From positions 1-13,301 of the forward strand of contig CAKSSH010000040.1 of assembly GCA_934488695.1 (NCBI GenBank): a stretch of DNA of 13,301 nucleotides. The letters are read 5' to 3'. The position numbers and the translations under genes are program-made. The DNA comes from an uncultured Oscillospiraceae bacterium (GTDB taxonomy: Bacteria; Bacillota; Clostridia; Oscillospirales; Ruminococcaceae). This document shows positions 1 to 6,865 of this stretch, piece by piece. The notes under the pieces were generated by a model. The model searched no databases. It saw nothing but the letters and a program-made list of their open reading frames with translations, and was not told where the DNA came from. Numbering within the stretch: position 1 is the stretch's first letter; every line of letters begins with the position of its first letter.

Positions 1-76
1 TGGAGCTGGTGGACGGACTCGAACCCCCGACCTGCTGATTACAAATCAGCTGCTCTACCAGCTGAGCTACACCAGC
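1..76 (-). tRNA. tRNA-Thr (anticodon TGT)
   Basis: Read on the minus strand, the segment folds as a 76-nt tRNA: a 7-bp acceptor stem (GCTGGTG/CACCAGC), D arm GCTC/GAGC, anticodon stem GCTGA/TCAGC with loop TTTGTAA, a 5-nt variable loop and the T loop TTCGAGT. The anticodon is TGT, which reads ACA, so it carries threonine. The 3' CCA is encoded in the DNA (positions 1-3), after discriminator T. One oddity is the T stem, GGGGG against CCGTC, which leaves a central G-G mismatch (plus positions 26 and 14). The rest is canonical and the gene has its own strong promoter, so it is probably functional. Confidence 0.96.
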
Positions 77-93
77 ACGAAAACAGCTTAATC

Positions 94-122
94 ATATTAC
101 CATAACTCGACTGTTTTGTCAA
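94..122 (-). promoter_or_regulatory. SigA-type promoter of tRNA-Thr
   Basis: On the minus strand a perfect -35 TTGACA (117-122) is followed, after exactly 17 nt, by -10 TAATAT (94-99). The start point would fall near 87, about ten bases before the mature tRNA end at 76. This suggests the tRNA is transcribed independently of the upstream aldolase gene. Confidence 0.85.
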
Positions 123-155
123 CACTTTTTCGCGCTTTTTAGAAAATCTTTCAAA

Positions 156-195
156 CGGCGGCCGTCTGCTGCACAGGGGCCGCAAACAGCCGCCG
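156..195 (-). terminator. Hairpin terminator after the aldolase gene
   Basis: A 14-bp stem (156-169 with 182-195, two G-U pairs on the minus strand) encloses a 12-nt loop, starting 13 nt after the aldolase stop codon. In the aldolase direction it is followed by an imperfect T-rich tail (TTTGAAAGATTTTC). In the other direction it is followed by five Ts, so it could work both ways. Confidence 0.7.
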
Positions 196-208
196 CATTT
201 TTAAATAA

Positions 209-1072
209 TCAGGCCTTGCCGACAGAGCCAAACAGCTCCATTTTTTCTTTCACCGTTGCCCGAATGGCATCAACGCCCGGTGCCAAGACCTTTCTCGGAT
301 CAAAGCCTTTACCGACCAGGTCTTTCCCCTCTTCAAAATACTTCCGGGTCGCCGCCGTAAAGGCCAACTGGCACTCGGTGTTCACATTGACCTTGGAAAC
401 GCCCAGCGTGATAGCCTTGCGGACCATTTCATCCGGAATCCCGGAACCGCCGTGCAGCACCAACGGCATATCGCCGGTCAGCTTCTGAATAGCGTCCAGC
501 GCGTCAAAATTCAAGCCGGCCCAATTGTCCGGATATTTGCCGTGAATGTTGCCGATACCGGCAGCCAGCATAGTGACGCCCAAATCCGCAATCATCTTGC
601 ATTCTGCGGGGTCCGCAACCTCGCCGCCGCCGACGACCCCGTCCTCTTCACCGCCGATAGCGCCGACCTCAGCCTCCAGCGACATTCCGCGGGCCGTGGT
701 GATGGCTACCAGCTCCTTGGTTTTTTCAATATTTTCTTCAATGGGATAATGCGATCCGTCAAACATAATGGAGGAAAAGCCCGCTTCAATGCATTTTTTA
801 GCCGCCTCATAGCTACCGTGATCCAGATGTGTTGCTACCGGAACGGTAATGCCGAGCTCCTGGATCATGCCGTTTACCATGCCTACAACGGTCGTATACC
901 CGCACATGTACTTTCCGGCGCCCTCCGAGACACCGAGAATCACCGGCGACTGCAGCTCCTGCGCCGTTTGCAGGACAGCCTTGGTCCATTCCAAATTGTT
1001 AATATTGAACTGACCGACGGCATAATGGCCCTGTTTAGCTTTGGTAAGCATTTCTTTTGCTGAAACTAACAT
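209..1072 (-). CDS. fba: Class II fructose-1,6-bisphosphate aldolase
   Basis: This cytosolic, zinc-dependent glycolytic enzyme interconverts fructose-1,6-bisphosphate with dihydroxyacetone phosphate and glyceraldehyde-3-phosphate. The 287-residue length is normal for the short class II (FbaA) group. Visible family motifs are HLDHG at 82-86 (metal-binding His and catalytic Asp84/His85), FDGSH at 104-108, E135 with the following GAIGGEED loop, NIHGKY at 175-180 (metal His178), LHGGSG at 206-211 (metal His207, phosphate loop) and KVNVNTE at 227-233. The ATG is preceded by AAAGGAGG at a 6-nt spacing. The gene has its own promoter and a hairpin after the stop, so it is probably monocistronic, though the weak terminator before it may allow read-through from the topoisomerase operon. 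A related tagatose-bisphosphate aldolase specificity cannot be excluded from sequence alone. Confidence 0.96.
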   Translation of the reverse strand: MLVSAKEMLTKAKQGHYAVGQFNINNLEWTKAVLQTAQELQSPVILGVSEGAGKYMCGYTTVVGMVNGMIQELGITVPVATHLDHGSYEAAKKCIEAGFSSIMFDGSHYPIEENIEKTKELVAITTARGMSLEAEVGAIGGEEDGVVGGGEVADPAECKMIADLGVTMLAAGIGNIHGKYPDNWAGLNFDALDAIQKLTGDMPLVLHGGSGIPDEMVRKAITLGVSKVNVNTECQLAFTAATRKYFEEGKDLVGKGFDPRKVLAPGVDAIRATVKEKMELFGSVGKA

Positions 1073-1112
1073 AATGTTCCTCCTTTGGAATTACAAACAT
1101 TTTCTATTTCCA

Positions 1113-1141
1113 ATTATACCCCGCTCGCTTTGGAAAATCAA
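1113..1141 (-). promoter_or_regulatory. SigA-type promoter of fba
   Basis: On the minus strand, -35 TTGATT (1136-1141) and a perfect -10 TATAAT (1113-1118) are separated by exactly 17 nt. The predicted start near 1106 gives a leader of about 33 nt with the ribosome binding site. The -35 box shares two bases with the hairpin that follows the upstream topoisomerase gene. Confidence 0.85.
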
Positions 1142-1160
1142 TGCCTGCGGGCATTTTTTT
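1140..1160 (-). terminator. Small hairpin after the topoisomerase operon
   Basis: A perfect 6-bp stem (1140-1145 with 1150-1155) has a 4-nt loop, about 20 nt after the parC-like stop codon. In the operon's own direction the tail is only GATTTTCC, which is weak. In the opposite (plus) direction it is followed by an uninterrupted T run to 1160, the better intrinsic terminator. It may therefore terminate inefficiently in the gene direction, or mainly stop antisense transcription. Confidence 0.45.
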
Positions 1161-1179
1161 GTAAAAAAACGTCATTTTT

Positions 1180-3417
1180 CTAAAAGGTCAACTGCTCCCC
1201 GGCGTCCTCCGCCGAAAGGACGGCTCCGGCCGCCGGCAAATTGCGGGTGCGATACCGGTCCGCCTTTTTAAACCGGCCCTCCTTAAAATAACCGACCGAC
1301 AGCAGCTGCTGATTCTTTTTCAACGTCATAACCGAAACTCCCTGCGTATTACGCGTGGTTTTCGTCGAAACCGCACCGCTGTGCACAATCAGGTGCCGGC
1401 CGGCGCTGCTTTTCAGGACAAACTCCCGCTCCTCTTCCTCGCAGAACATGCTTACCAGCGGAGACTTATCACTGTAGGCGCCGGTCAACTTTTTACGATT
1501 GGATTTGGTTTCGTACGACGAGAGCGGCACCCGTGCCGCTTTTCCGTTTTCAAAAAAGAACAGCAAATAGCCCTTATAATCGATGGTGGCCACCATAAAG
1601 ATCGCTTTTTCCCCGGCGTCCATCGACAGCTTGGCCGGTATATATTCGCCGAGAATGCTGGCTTTATGATCGTCAAAATCAGCCACATGGGCAGTGTATA
1701 CCTGATGATGATCGGTAAAGAACAAAAGCTTTGCCGAATTGGTGCTCTCCAGGTGCTGCTGTACCGCATCATCGGTTTTCAGCTTCTGTTCACTGCTCAT
1801 CCGCAGTGATTGCGGTGTAATCTTTTTAAAATATCCGTCCTGCGTAAAGAACAGGTGTACCGGATAATCCGGCACCTGCTCCGGCTCCTCGACGTATTCG
1901 GCAGCGTCGTAAAGGATCTCGCTGCGACGCGGTTTCCCGTATTTTTTAATCACGCTCTCCAGCTCGCCGATAATAATTTTATCGATTCGCCTGCGACTGC
2001 CCAGAATATCCTCCAGATCAAAAAGCTCCTCCTGCAGCCGAGCCGTTTCATCGGTCCTTTTCAGAATATATTCCCGGTTTAAATTCCGAAGCCGAATCTC
2101 GGCAACATATTCTGCCTGCACCTCATCAATACCAAAGCCGATCATAAGATTCGGAACGACCATCTGCTCCTCGTCGGTTTCCCGAACAATACGGATAGCC
2201 TTGTCAATGTCCAGCAAAATCGCTTCCAGACCTCTCAGCAGATGCAGCTTTTCCTTGAGGTTTTCCGCCATGAAATAGGTGCGTCGGCGTACACACTCCC
2301 GCCGAAAAGCGGTCCATTCCTCTAAAATTTCGCCGACGCCCATTACCTTAGGCGTCGTCCCTACCAAAATGTTGAAGTTGCAGGGAAAATGATCCTCCAA
2401 CGTAGTCATTTTGAAAAGCTTGGCCATGAGACGATCCGGATCGGTTCCGCGCCGCAGGTCCAGCGTGATTTTTAAGCCTTTTAAATCGCTTTCGTCCCGA
2501 ATATCGGCAATTTCCCGCGCCTTGCCGGCTTTCACGAGCTCAATGACCTTGTCTATTACAGCCTCGATGGTCGTGGTATAAGGAATTTCGGTGATATCAA
2601 TGCAGTTTTGGGATTTATCGTACCGATAGCGGGCACGAACACGCACCGACCCGCGGCCGGTCTCGTAAATTTTTTGCAGCTCCGCAGCGTCATACAAAAT
2701 ATAACCGCCGCCCGGAAAATCCGGTGCCTTAAGCGTGCTGATAATCTCATGAGCCGGATTTTTCATCCGCTCAATGGCCGTAGTGCACAGCTCGGCCAAG
2801 TTAAATGAGCAGATAGAGCTCGCCATGCCGACGGCAATACCGAGATTGACATTACAAAGAATGTTCGGAAAAGAAGTCGGCAGCAGGGTCGGCTCCTGCA
2901 TGGTGTTGTCATAGTTTGGGACAAAATCCACCGTGTCTTTATCAATATCCGTGAAAAACTCCCGGCAAATAGGCTCCAGCTTGGCCTCGGTGTAACGCGA
3001 CGCCGCATAGGCCATGTTTTTGGAATAAATTTTTCCGAAATTTCCCTTGGAATCCACATACGGATGCAGCAGAGCTTCGTTTCCGCGCGCAAGCCGGACC
3101 ATTGTATCATAAATTGCCGCGTCGCCGTGCGGATTCAGCTTCATGGCGTCCCCGACAATGCTGGCCGACTTTTTACGTTCACCGCCGAGCAATCCCGATT
3201 TATACATGGAATAAAGCAGTTTGCGGTGGGACGGCTTAAGCCCGTCAATCTCCGGAATGGCGCGGGACACAATGACACTCATGGCATAAGGCATATAATT
3301 GGTTTGCAGCGTATCGATGATCTGCTGCTCCAGCACGGTGCCCGCACCGACGATCTCGGCATGAATATCGCCGCCGTAATTTTTCTTTTCGGGATTCTTT
3401 TTACTGCTTTTGGGCAT
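1180..3417 (-). CDS. Type IIA topoisomerase subunit A (GyrA/ParC-like, divergent)
   Basis: This is the DNA breakage-reunion subunit of an ATP-dependent type II topoisomerase; its ATPase partner is encoded immediately upstream. The 745 residues comprise an N-terminal cleavage domain (about 30-500) and a C-terminal beta-propeller-like DNA-wrapping region (about 505-735). The catalytic pair Arg141-Tyr142 lies in ASRYTEAKL, and YAMSVIV (44-50) and GLKPSHR (59-65) are clear family motifs. No GyrA box (QRRGGKG type) is visible, which argues for a topoisomerase IV-like role rather than gyrase. Oddities: the usual HPHGDS is NPHGDA here, so the quinolone-contacting Ser is Ala100 (Asp104 is kept), and the usual GSIDGD before the active site is replaced by GKIYSKN. 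The ATG follows AAAGGA at a rather long spacing of about 11 nt. An 18-nt gap to the partner gene indicates co-transcription. I name no symbol because parC and gyrA both fit loosely. Confidence 0.9.
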   Translation of the reverse strand: MPKSSKKNPEKKNYGGDIHAEIVGAGTVLEQQIIDTLQTNYMPYAMSVIVSRAIPEIDGLKPSHRKLLYSMYKSGLLGGERKKSASIVGDAMKLNPHGDAAIYDTMVRLARGNEALLHPYVDSKGNFGKIYSKNMAYAASRYTEAKLEPICREFFTDIDKDTVDFVPNYDNTMQEPTLLPTSFPNILCNVNLGIAVGMASSICSFNLAELCTTAIERMKNPAHEIISTLKAPDFPGGGYILYDAAELQKIYETGRGSVRVRARYRYDKSQNCIDITEIPYTTTIEAVIDKVIELVKAGKAREIADIRDESDLKGLKITLDLRRGTDPDRLMAKLFKMTTLEDHFPCNFNILVGTTPKVMGVGEILEEWTAFRRECVRRRTYFMAENLKEKLHLLRGLEAILLDIDKAIRIVRETDEEQMVVPNLMIGFGIDEVQAEYVAEIRLRNLNREYILKRTDETARLQEELFDLEDILGSRRRIDKIIIGELESVIKKYGKPRRSEILYDAAEYVEEPEQVPDYPVHLFFTQDGYFKKITPQSLRMSSEQKLKTDDAVQQHLESTNSAKLLFFTDHHQVYTAHVADFDDHKASILGEYIPAKLSMDAGEKAIFMVATIDYKGYLLFFFENGKAARVPLSSYETKSNRKKLTGAYSDKSPLVSMFCEEEEREFVLKSSAGRHLIVHSGAVSTKTTRNTQGVSVMTLKKNQQLLSVGYFKEGRFKKADRYRTRNLPAAGAVLSAEDAGEQLTF

Positions 3418-3435
3418 ACAGGGACCGTTCCTTTC

Positions 3436-5424
3436 TTAAGAAATATCGGCAAGCTCTAAATAGTCGCCGCCGTTTTCGGCAATAAACCGCTTGCGCCCGT
3501 CCAAATTATCCCCGAGCAGCAAATCAAACATTCGGACGGTCTCCTCCACATCTCCCGGCAAAACTCGGATGAGCCGGCGGGTTTCCGGATTCATCGTGGT
3601 CATCCACATCATATCGGCCTCGTTTTCGCCCAGTCCCTTAGAGCGCTGAATGGTAACCTTCTGTCCGGAAAGCCGCTCCAGAATTTGTGCTTTTTCAGCT
3701 TCATTATAGGCAAAATAGGTTTTATCCCGAGAGGTGATCTCAAACAGCGGGGACTCGGCTATATACACATAGCCCTCTTGAATCAAGGTCGGCACCAGAC
3801 GGTAAAGCATGGTTAAAATCAGGGTGCGAATCTGAAATCCGTCCACATCGGCGTCGGTACAGATAATAACCTTATTCCAGCGCAACGCCTCCAGATTAAA
3901 AAGAGAGATGTCTTTGTTGGATTTGGTCTTGACCTCGACACCGCAGCCGAGCACCCGAATAAGATCTGTAATGATTTCGTTTTTGAAAATCTTGTCATAC
4001 TCCGCCTTTAGGCAGTTGAGAATCTTGCCGCGTACCGGGATAATGGCCTGAAACTCACTGTCACGCCCTTGCTTGCAGGAGCCCAGCGCCGAGTCGCCCT
4101 CCACGATATAAATCTCCCGCCGCGCCTTGTCACGGCTGCGACAGTCGACAAATTTTTCTACCCGCGCCACCATATCATTCCCGGTCGACAACGTTTTTTT
4201 GAGGTTGAGACGCGTTTTTTCGGCATTTTCCCGACTGTGCTTATTGATAAGCACCTGATCGGCAATTTTTTTGGCCTCCTCAGGCTTTTCAATAAAATAA
4301 ATTTCCAGGCTGTGACGCAAGAACTCGGTCATGGCCGTGTAAATGAATTTGTTGGTGATGGCTTTTTTGGTCTGATTTTCATAGGACGTCTGGGTTGAAA
4401 AGGAATTGCTGACAAAAACAAGGCAATCCTCTACATCCTGAAAGCTGATCTTGCTTTCGTTTTTCAAATACCGGTTGTTTTGCTTTAAATAAGCGTCAAT
4501 CTGTGAAACAAAGGCGCTCTTGACCGCTTTTTCGGGCGACCCGCCATGTTCCAGGTAACTGGAATTGTGATAATATTCCAACCGATTAACACGATTTGAA
4601 AAACAAAAGGCAACCGACATTTTTACCTTATATTCCGGCATATCCTGCCGATCCCGGCCGCTGTCTTCCCCCGAAAAAAACTGGATCGGCGTCAGCCCTG
4701 CATCACCGACCATCTCGCCGACATAATCTACAATACCGTTTTGATAAAAATACTCAAAGCTCTCCATCCCCTCAGGACCCTGATTTTTGAGAATGAAGTG
4801 TACCCCGGCATTCACCGCCGCCTGACGACGCAGCACCTCTTGGTAATATTCCAACGTAATATCGGTATCGGTAAAGACCTCCCGGTCGGGCCGCCAATGA
4901 ATTTTACTGCCGGTCTGCCGACGCCCGGCAGCCTCTTTTTTCAGCCCGCCGACATTTTCACCCTTTTCAAAATGCAACGAATACTTAAATCCGTCCCGAT
5001 AAATTTCGGCGTCCATATACTCCGACGCATACTGTGTTGCACAAAGGCCGAGCCCGTTGGTTCCCAACGAAAACTCATAGCTCTCGCCGGTATTGTTCTG
5101 ATACTTGCCGCTGGCATACAGCTCACAGAAAACAAGCTCCCAGTTATAGCGCCCTTCCCGCTCATTGTAATCCACCGGAATCCCGCGCCCGAAATCCTCC
5201 ACGCTGACAGACCCATCCCGATAGCGGGTTACAATAATCTTGTCGCCATGTCCCTCGCGCGCTTCATCCACCGAGTTGGAAAGAATTTCAAAAACCGAGT
5301 GCTCGCAGCCCTCGATCCCGTCCGACCCGAAAATAACCGTCGGCCGTCTGCGTACCCGGTCAGCGCCCTTCAGGCTTTGAATACTGTTATTGTCATATTG
5401 CGCTGCCTGCTTTTTCTTTACCAT
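3436..5424 (-). CDS. Type IIA topoisomerase subunit B (GyrB/ParE-like, divergent)
   Basis: This is the ATPase and metal-binding subunit of a type II topoisomerase. The 662 residues run as GHKL ATPase (about 15-230), transducer (about 235-415), then TOPRIM and tail (about 435-655). Visible motifs are Glu46 (general base) and Asn50 in FEILSNSVDEA, the ATP-binding DFGRGIP at 77-83 (the second position is normally Asn or Asp), the lid GTNGLG at 121-126, the QTK loop at 351-353, TOPRIM EGDSA at 442-446, DADVD at 524-528 and KGLGE at 596-600. It is short like ParE or Firmicute GyrB and lacks the large insertion of the E. coli GyrB tail. The ATG is preceded by GGAGG at 5 nt. It sits 16 nt after the reductase gene and 18 nt before subunit A. 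A chromosomal gyrAB pair elsewhere is expected but not visible. Confidence 0.91.
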   Translation of the reverse strand: MVKKKQAAQYDNNSIQSLKGADRVRRRPTVIFGSDGIEGCEHSVFEILSNSVDEAREGHGDKIIVTRYRDGSVSVEDFGRGIPVDYNEREGRYNWELVFCELYASGKYQNNTGESYEFSLGTNGLGLCATQYASEYMDAEIYRDGFKYSLHFEKGENVGGLKKEAAGRRQTGSKIHWRPDREVFTDTDITLEYYQEVLRRQAAVNAGVHFILKNQGPEGMESFEYFYQNGIVDYVGEMVGDAGLTPIQFFSGEDSGRDRQDMPEYKVKMSVAFCFSNRVNRLEYYHNSSYLEHGGSPEKAVKSAFVSQIDAYLKQNNRYLKNESKISFQDVEDCLVFVSNSFSTQTSYENQTKKAITNKFIYTAMTEFLRHSLEIYFIEKPEEAKKIADQVLINKHSRENAEKTRLNLKKTLSTGNDMVARVEKFVDCRSRDKARREIYIVEGDSALGSCKQGRDSEFQAIIPVRGKILNCLKAEYDKIFKNEIITDLIRVLGCGVEVKTKSNKDISLFNLEALRWNKVIICTDADVDGFQIRTLILTMLYRLVPTLIQEGYVYIAESPLFEITSRDKTYFAYNEAEKAQILERLSGQKVTIQRSKGLGENEADMMWMTTMNPETRRLIRVLPGDVEETVRMFDLLLGDNLDGRKRFIAENGGDYLELADIS

Positions 5425-5440
5425 AATTTCCTCCGAACAC

Positions 5441-6175
5441 TCAAATTAAAAAACCGCCGCTGATATTCAGTGTCTGCCCCGTGATATAAGATGCTTCGGG
5501 TGACGCCAAAAACAGCGCCGCCTTTGCAATATCGTAGCCGTTGCCAAATCGGCCTGCCGGAATTGAACGCTGCAGCTCCTGCCGCTCCTCTTGGCTGAGC
5601 TGACTGTTCATGGGACTGTCGATCACGCCGGGGGCAATGGCATTGACCCGAATCCGGCTGGGTGCAAACTCGGCGGCCATCGCTTTGGTAAATCCGATTA
5701 GACCGGCCTTGGCCGCAGAATAGTAAACCTCGCAGGCTGCCCCACTCAGCCCCCACACGGATGCAATATTGATAATCACGCCGTCTTGACGGCGCAACAT
5801 ATCCTCCGCCGCATATCGGGCACATTGAATAGCTGCGGTCAAGTCCAGCTGCAAAATCCGTTCGCCCTGCGCGTCCTCGGTGTCCAAAAGCGGACGCACC
5901 AACGCTGCGCCGGCATTATTAACAAGCAGATCAATTCGTCCGGCCGCCTCCAGCGCCCGCTGTACAAGCTGCCGCGCCGCACCCGGAACGGCCAAATCCG
6001 CCTGTATCGCCTGCGCCCGGCAGCCGTTTTCTGCAAGCAAGCGGCAAAGCTCCTGTGCCGCCGACTTGTTCTGCGCATAGTGCAGCAAAACAAAATACCC
6101 CGCCCGCGCAAAGGTGCGCGCCATAGCACCGCCGATTTCTCCCGACGCGCCGGTAATCAAGGCCACTTTTTCCAA
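5441..6175 (-). CDS. Short-chain dehydrogenase, YmfI-like (possible EF-P 5-aminopentanone reductase)
   Basis: This is a classical SDR with a Rossmann NAD(P)H fold, 244 residues from the chosen start. It shows TGASGEIG at 8-15 (cofactor loop), NNAG at 86-89, Ser139, and Tyr152/Lys156 in the YxxxK motif. The fourth tetrad position, usually Asn, is Asp111. The stretch WGLSGAACEVYYS (141-153) and the beginning LHYAQN (31-36) resemble what I recall of YmfI, which finishes the 5-aminopentanol modification of elongation factor P; FabG (3-oxoacyl-ACP reductase) is the main alternative. I chose the TTG at 6175 because GGGAGGG sits 7 nt upstream and the Rossmann strand begins at once. The frame stays open to another TTG at 6235, but that would add about 20 unlikely residues and start upstream of the predicted transcription start. 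It is probably the first gene of the operon with both topoisomerase subunits. Confidence 0.85.
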   Translation of the reverse strand: MEKVALITGASGEIGGAMARTFARAGYFVLLHYAQNKSAAQELCRLLAENGCRAQAIQADLAVPGAARQLVQRALEAAGRIDLLVNNAGAALVRPLLDTEDAQGERILQLDLTAAIQCARYAAEDMLRRQDGVIINIASVWGLSGAACEVYYSAAKAGLIGFTKAMAAEFAPSRIRVNAIAPGVIDSPMNSQLSQEERQELQRSIPAGRFGNGYDIAKAALFLASPEASYITGQTLNISGGFLI

Positions 6176-6182
6176 GAGCTTA

Positions 6183-6189
6183 CCCTCCC
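6183..6189 (-). promoter_or_regulatory. Ribosome binding site deciding the SDR start
   Basis: The minus-strand sequence GGGAGGG lies 7 nt before TTG at 6175. It supports a TTG start there rather than the more distant TTG at 6235, which has no such site. Confidence 0.75.
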
Positions 6190-6215
6190 TGCCTGTTTTG
6201 ACCGATATTTCTTTT

Positions 6216-6244
6216 ATTATACTATATCCACGCAAATTTGTAAA
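6216..6244 (-). promoter_or_regulatory. SigA-type promoter of the SDR-topoisomerase operon
   Basis: On the minus strand, -35 TTTACA (6239-6244) and a perfect -10 TATAAT (6216-6221) have a 17-nt spacer. The expected start near 6209 gives a leader of about 34 nt before the TTG. It is back to back with the ireB promoter. Confidence 0.85.
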
Positions 6245-6301
6245 GTCCTACCTCTATATTGTGGTTTTGTTCAATGCTTTCAAAAAATTTTTCAATAGCC
6301 C

Positions 6302-6330
6302 TTGAAAAAAACCGAAAACTGGGGTATACT
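6302..6330 (+). promoter_or_regulatory. SigA-type promoter of ireB
   Basis: TTGAAA (6302-6307), a 17-nt spacer and TATACT (6325-6330) match the housekeeping consensus well. The expected start near 6337 leaves a leader of about 24 nt that carries the ribosome binding site. Confidence 0.8.
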
Positions 6331-6360
6331 GAAAAAAAGCAGGATTTGGAGGGGAGCCTT

Positions 6361-6609
6361 ATGTCCGATAACCGTACAATCACCTTTTCGCTCAAAGACG
6401 ACAAGGAATTTCAAATTCATTCTACATTAGTTGCCGTCTATGACGCGTTGAAAGAAAAAGGGTACAACCCTATCAATCAAATTGTCGGGTACATTCTGTC
6501 GGAGGACCCAACTTATATCACAACACACAAAAACGCCCGCAGCCTGATTCGGAAAATTGACCGGGACGAGCTGCTGCAAATGCTGGTCAAATCTTATCTT
6601 TCCGACTGA
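6361..6609 (+). CDS. ireB: IreB family regulatory phosphoprotein (DUF965/UPF0297, YrzL)
   Basis: This is a small cytosolic protein of 82 residues. The core KGYNPINQIVGYILSEDP and the later ARSLIRKIDRDELL are highly characteristic of the family. In Enterococcus faecalis IreB is phosphorylated on N-terminal threonines by the PASTA-domain Ser/Thr kinase IreK and affects cephalosporin resistance. Thr6 and Thr8 lie in the matching N-terminal stretch. The ATG is preceded by GGAGGGG at a 6-nt spacing. In many Firmicutes the gene is followed by ruvX (yqgF) and a DUF1292 gene. Here it is alone, with its own promoter and hairpins after it, so it appears monocistronic. The identification is firm; the pathway role in this organism is inferred. 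Confidence 0.95.
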   Translation: MSDNRTITFSLKDDKEFQIHSTLVAVYDALKEKGYNPINQIVGYILSEDPTYITTHKNARSLIRKIDRDELLQMLVKSYLSD

Positions 6610-6675
6610 GTCTGTCGCCGGCAATGCTTGCACGCAAGCTCTTTCGGGCAATTTCTCACAAATAAGCCCGGTGTT

Positions 6676-6693
6676 AAAAGGCCGAGGCCTTTT
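6676..6693 (+). terminator. Palindromic hairpin after ireB
   Basis: AAAAGGC and GCCTTTT form a perfect 7-bp stem around a 4-nt loop, 66 nt after the ireB stop. Only four Ts end the right arm, so it is a modest terminator on its own. It is self-complementary and could act in either direction. Confidence 0.45.
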
Positions 6694-6730
6694 CCGGCCG
6701 GCTTTATATGCCGCAGGCAGCTGTACCGGT

Positions 6731-6759
6731 CCGCGCCCCTTCTCGGGCGCGGGCTTTTT
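6731..6759 (+). terminator. Strong intrinsic terminator after ireB
   Basis: A GC-only 8-bp stem (6731-6738 with 6745-6752) and a 6-nt loop are followed by GC and five Ts. It lies 122 nt after ireB and 10 nt before the -35 box of the next gene, so it isolates the two transcripts. Confidence 0.85.
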
Positions 6760-6768
6760 GCGTTCCGC

Positions 6769-6797
6769 TTGACTTTTAAAAAGAAAAGCGGTATGAT
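6769..6797 (+). promoter_or_regulatory. SigA-type promoter of the AraC-type regulator
   Basis: TTGACT (6769-6774), a 17-nt spacer and TATGAT (6792-6797) fit the housekeeping consensus. The predicted start near 6804 leaves a 62-nt AT-rich leader. I see no obvious operator. Confidence 0.75.
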
Positions 6798-6865
6798 TGA
6801 TTTACATAAGTTTTTTCTGTAAAAACGGCAAAAATTTAAAAATTTATTCATTTCGGAGGGGTTTT

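Noticed and set aside
452..1063. A 203-codon plus-strand frame opposite the aldolase gene
   Set aside because: It lies entirely antisense to a clear fba gene, has no ribosome binding site and reads as an ordinary shadow frame.
4741..5463. A 240-codon plus-strand frame opposite the topoisomerase B subunit gene
   Set aside because: It is fully antisense to a strongly conserved ATPase domain, has no promoter or ribosome binding site and no recognisable motif.
6797..6865. A longer N-terminus for the AraC-type regulator
   Set aside because: The upstream ATG overlaps the -10 box and has no ribosome binding site; the ATG at 6866 has GGAGGGG in the right place.
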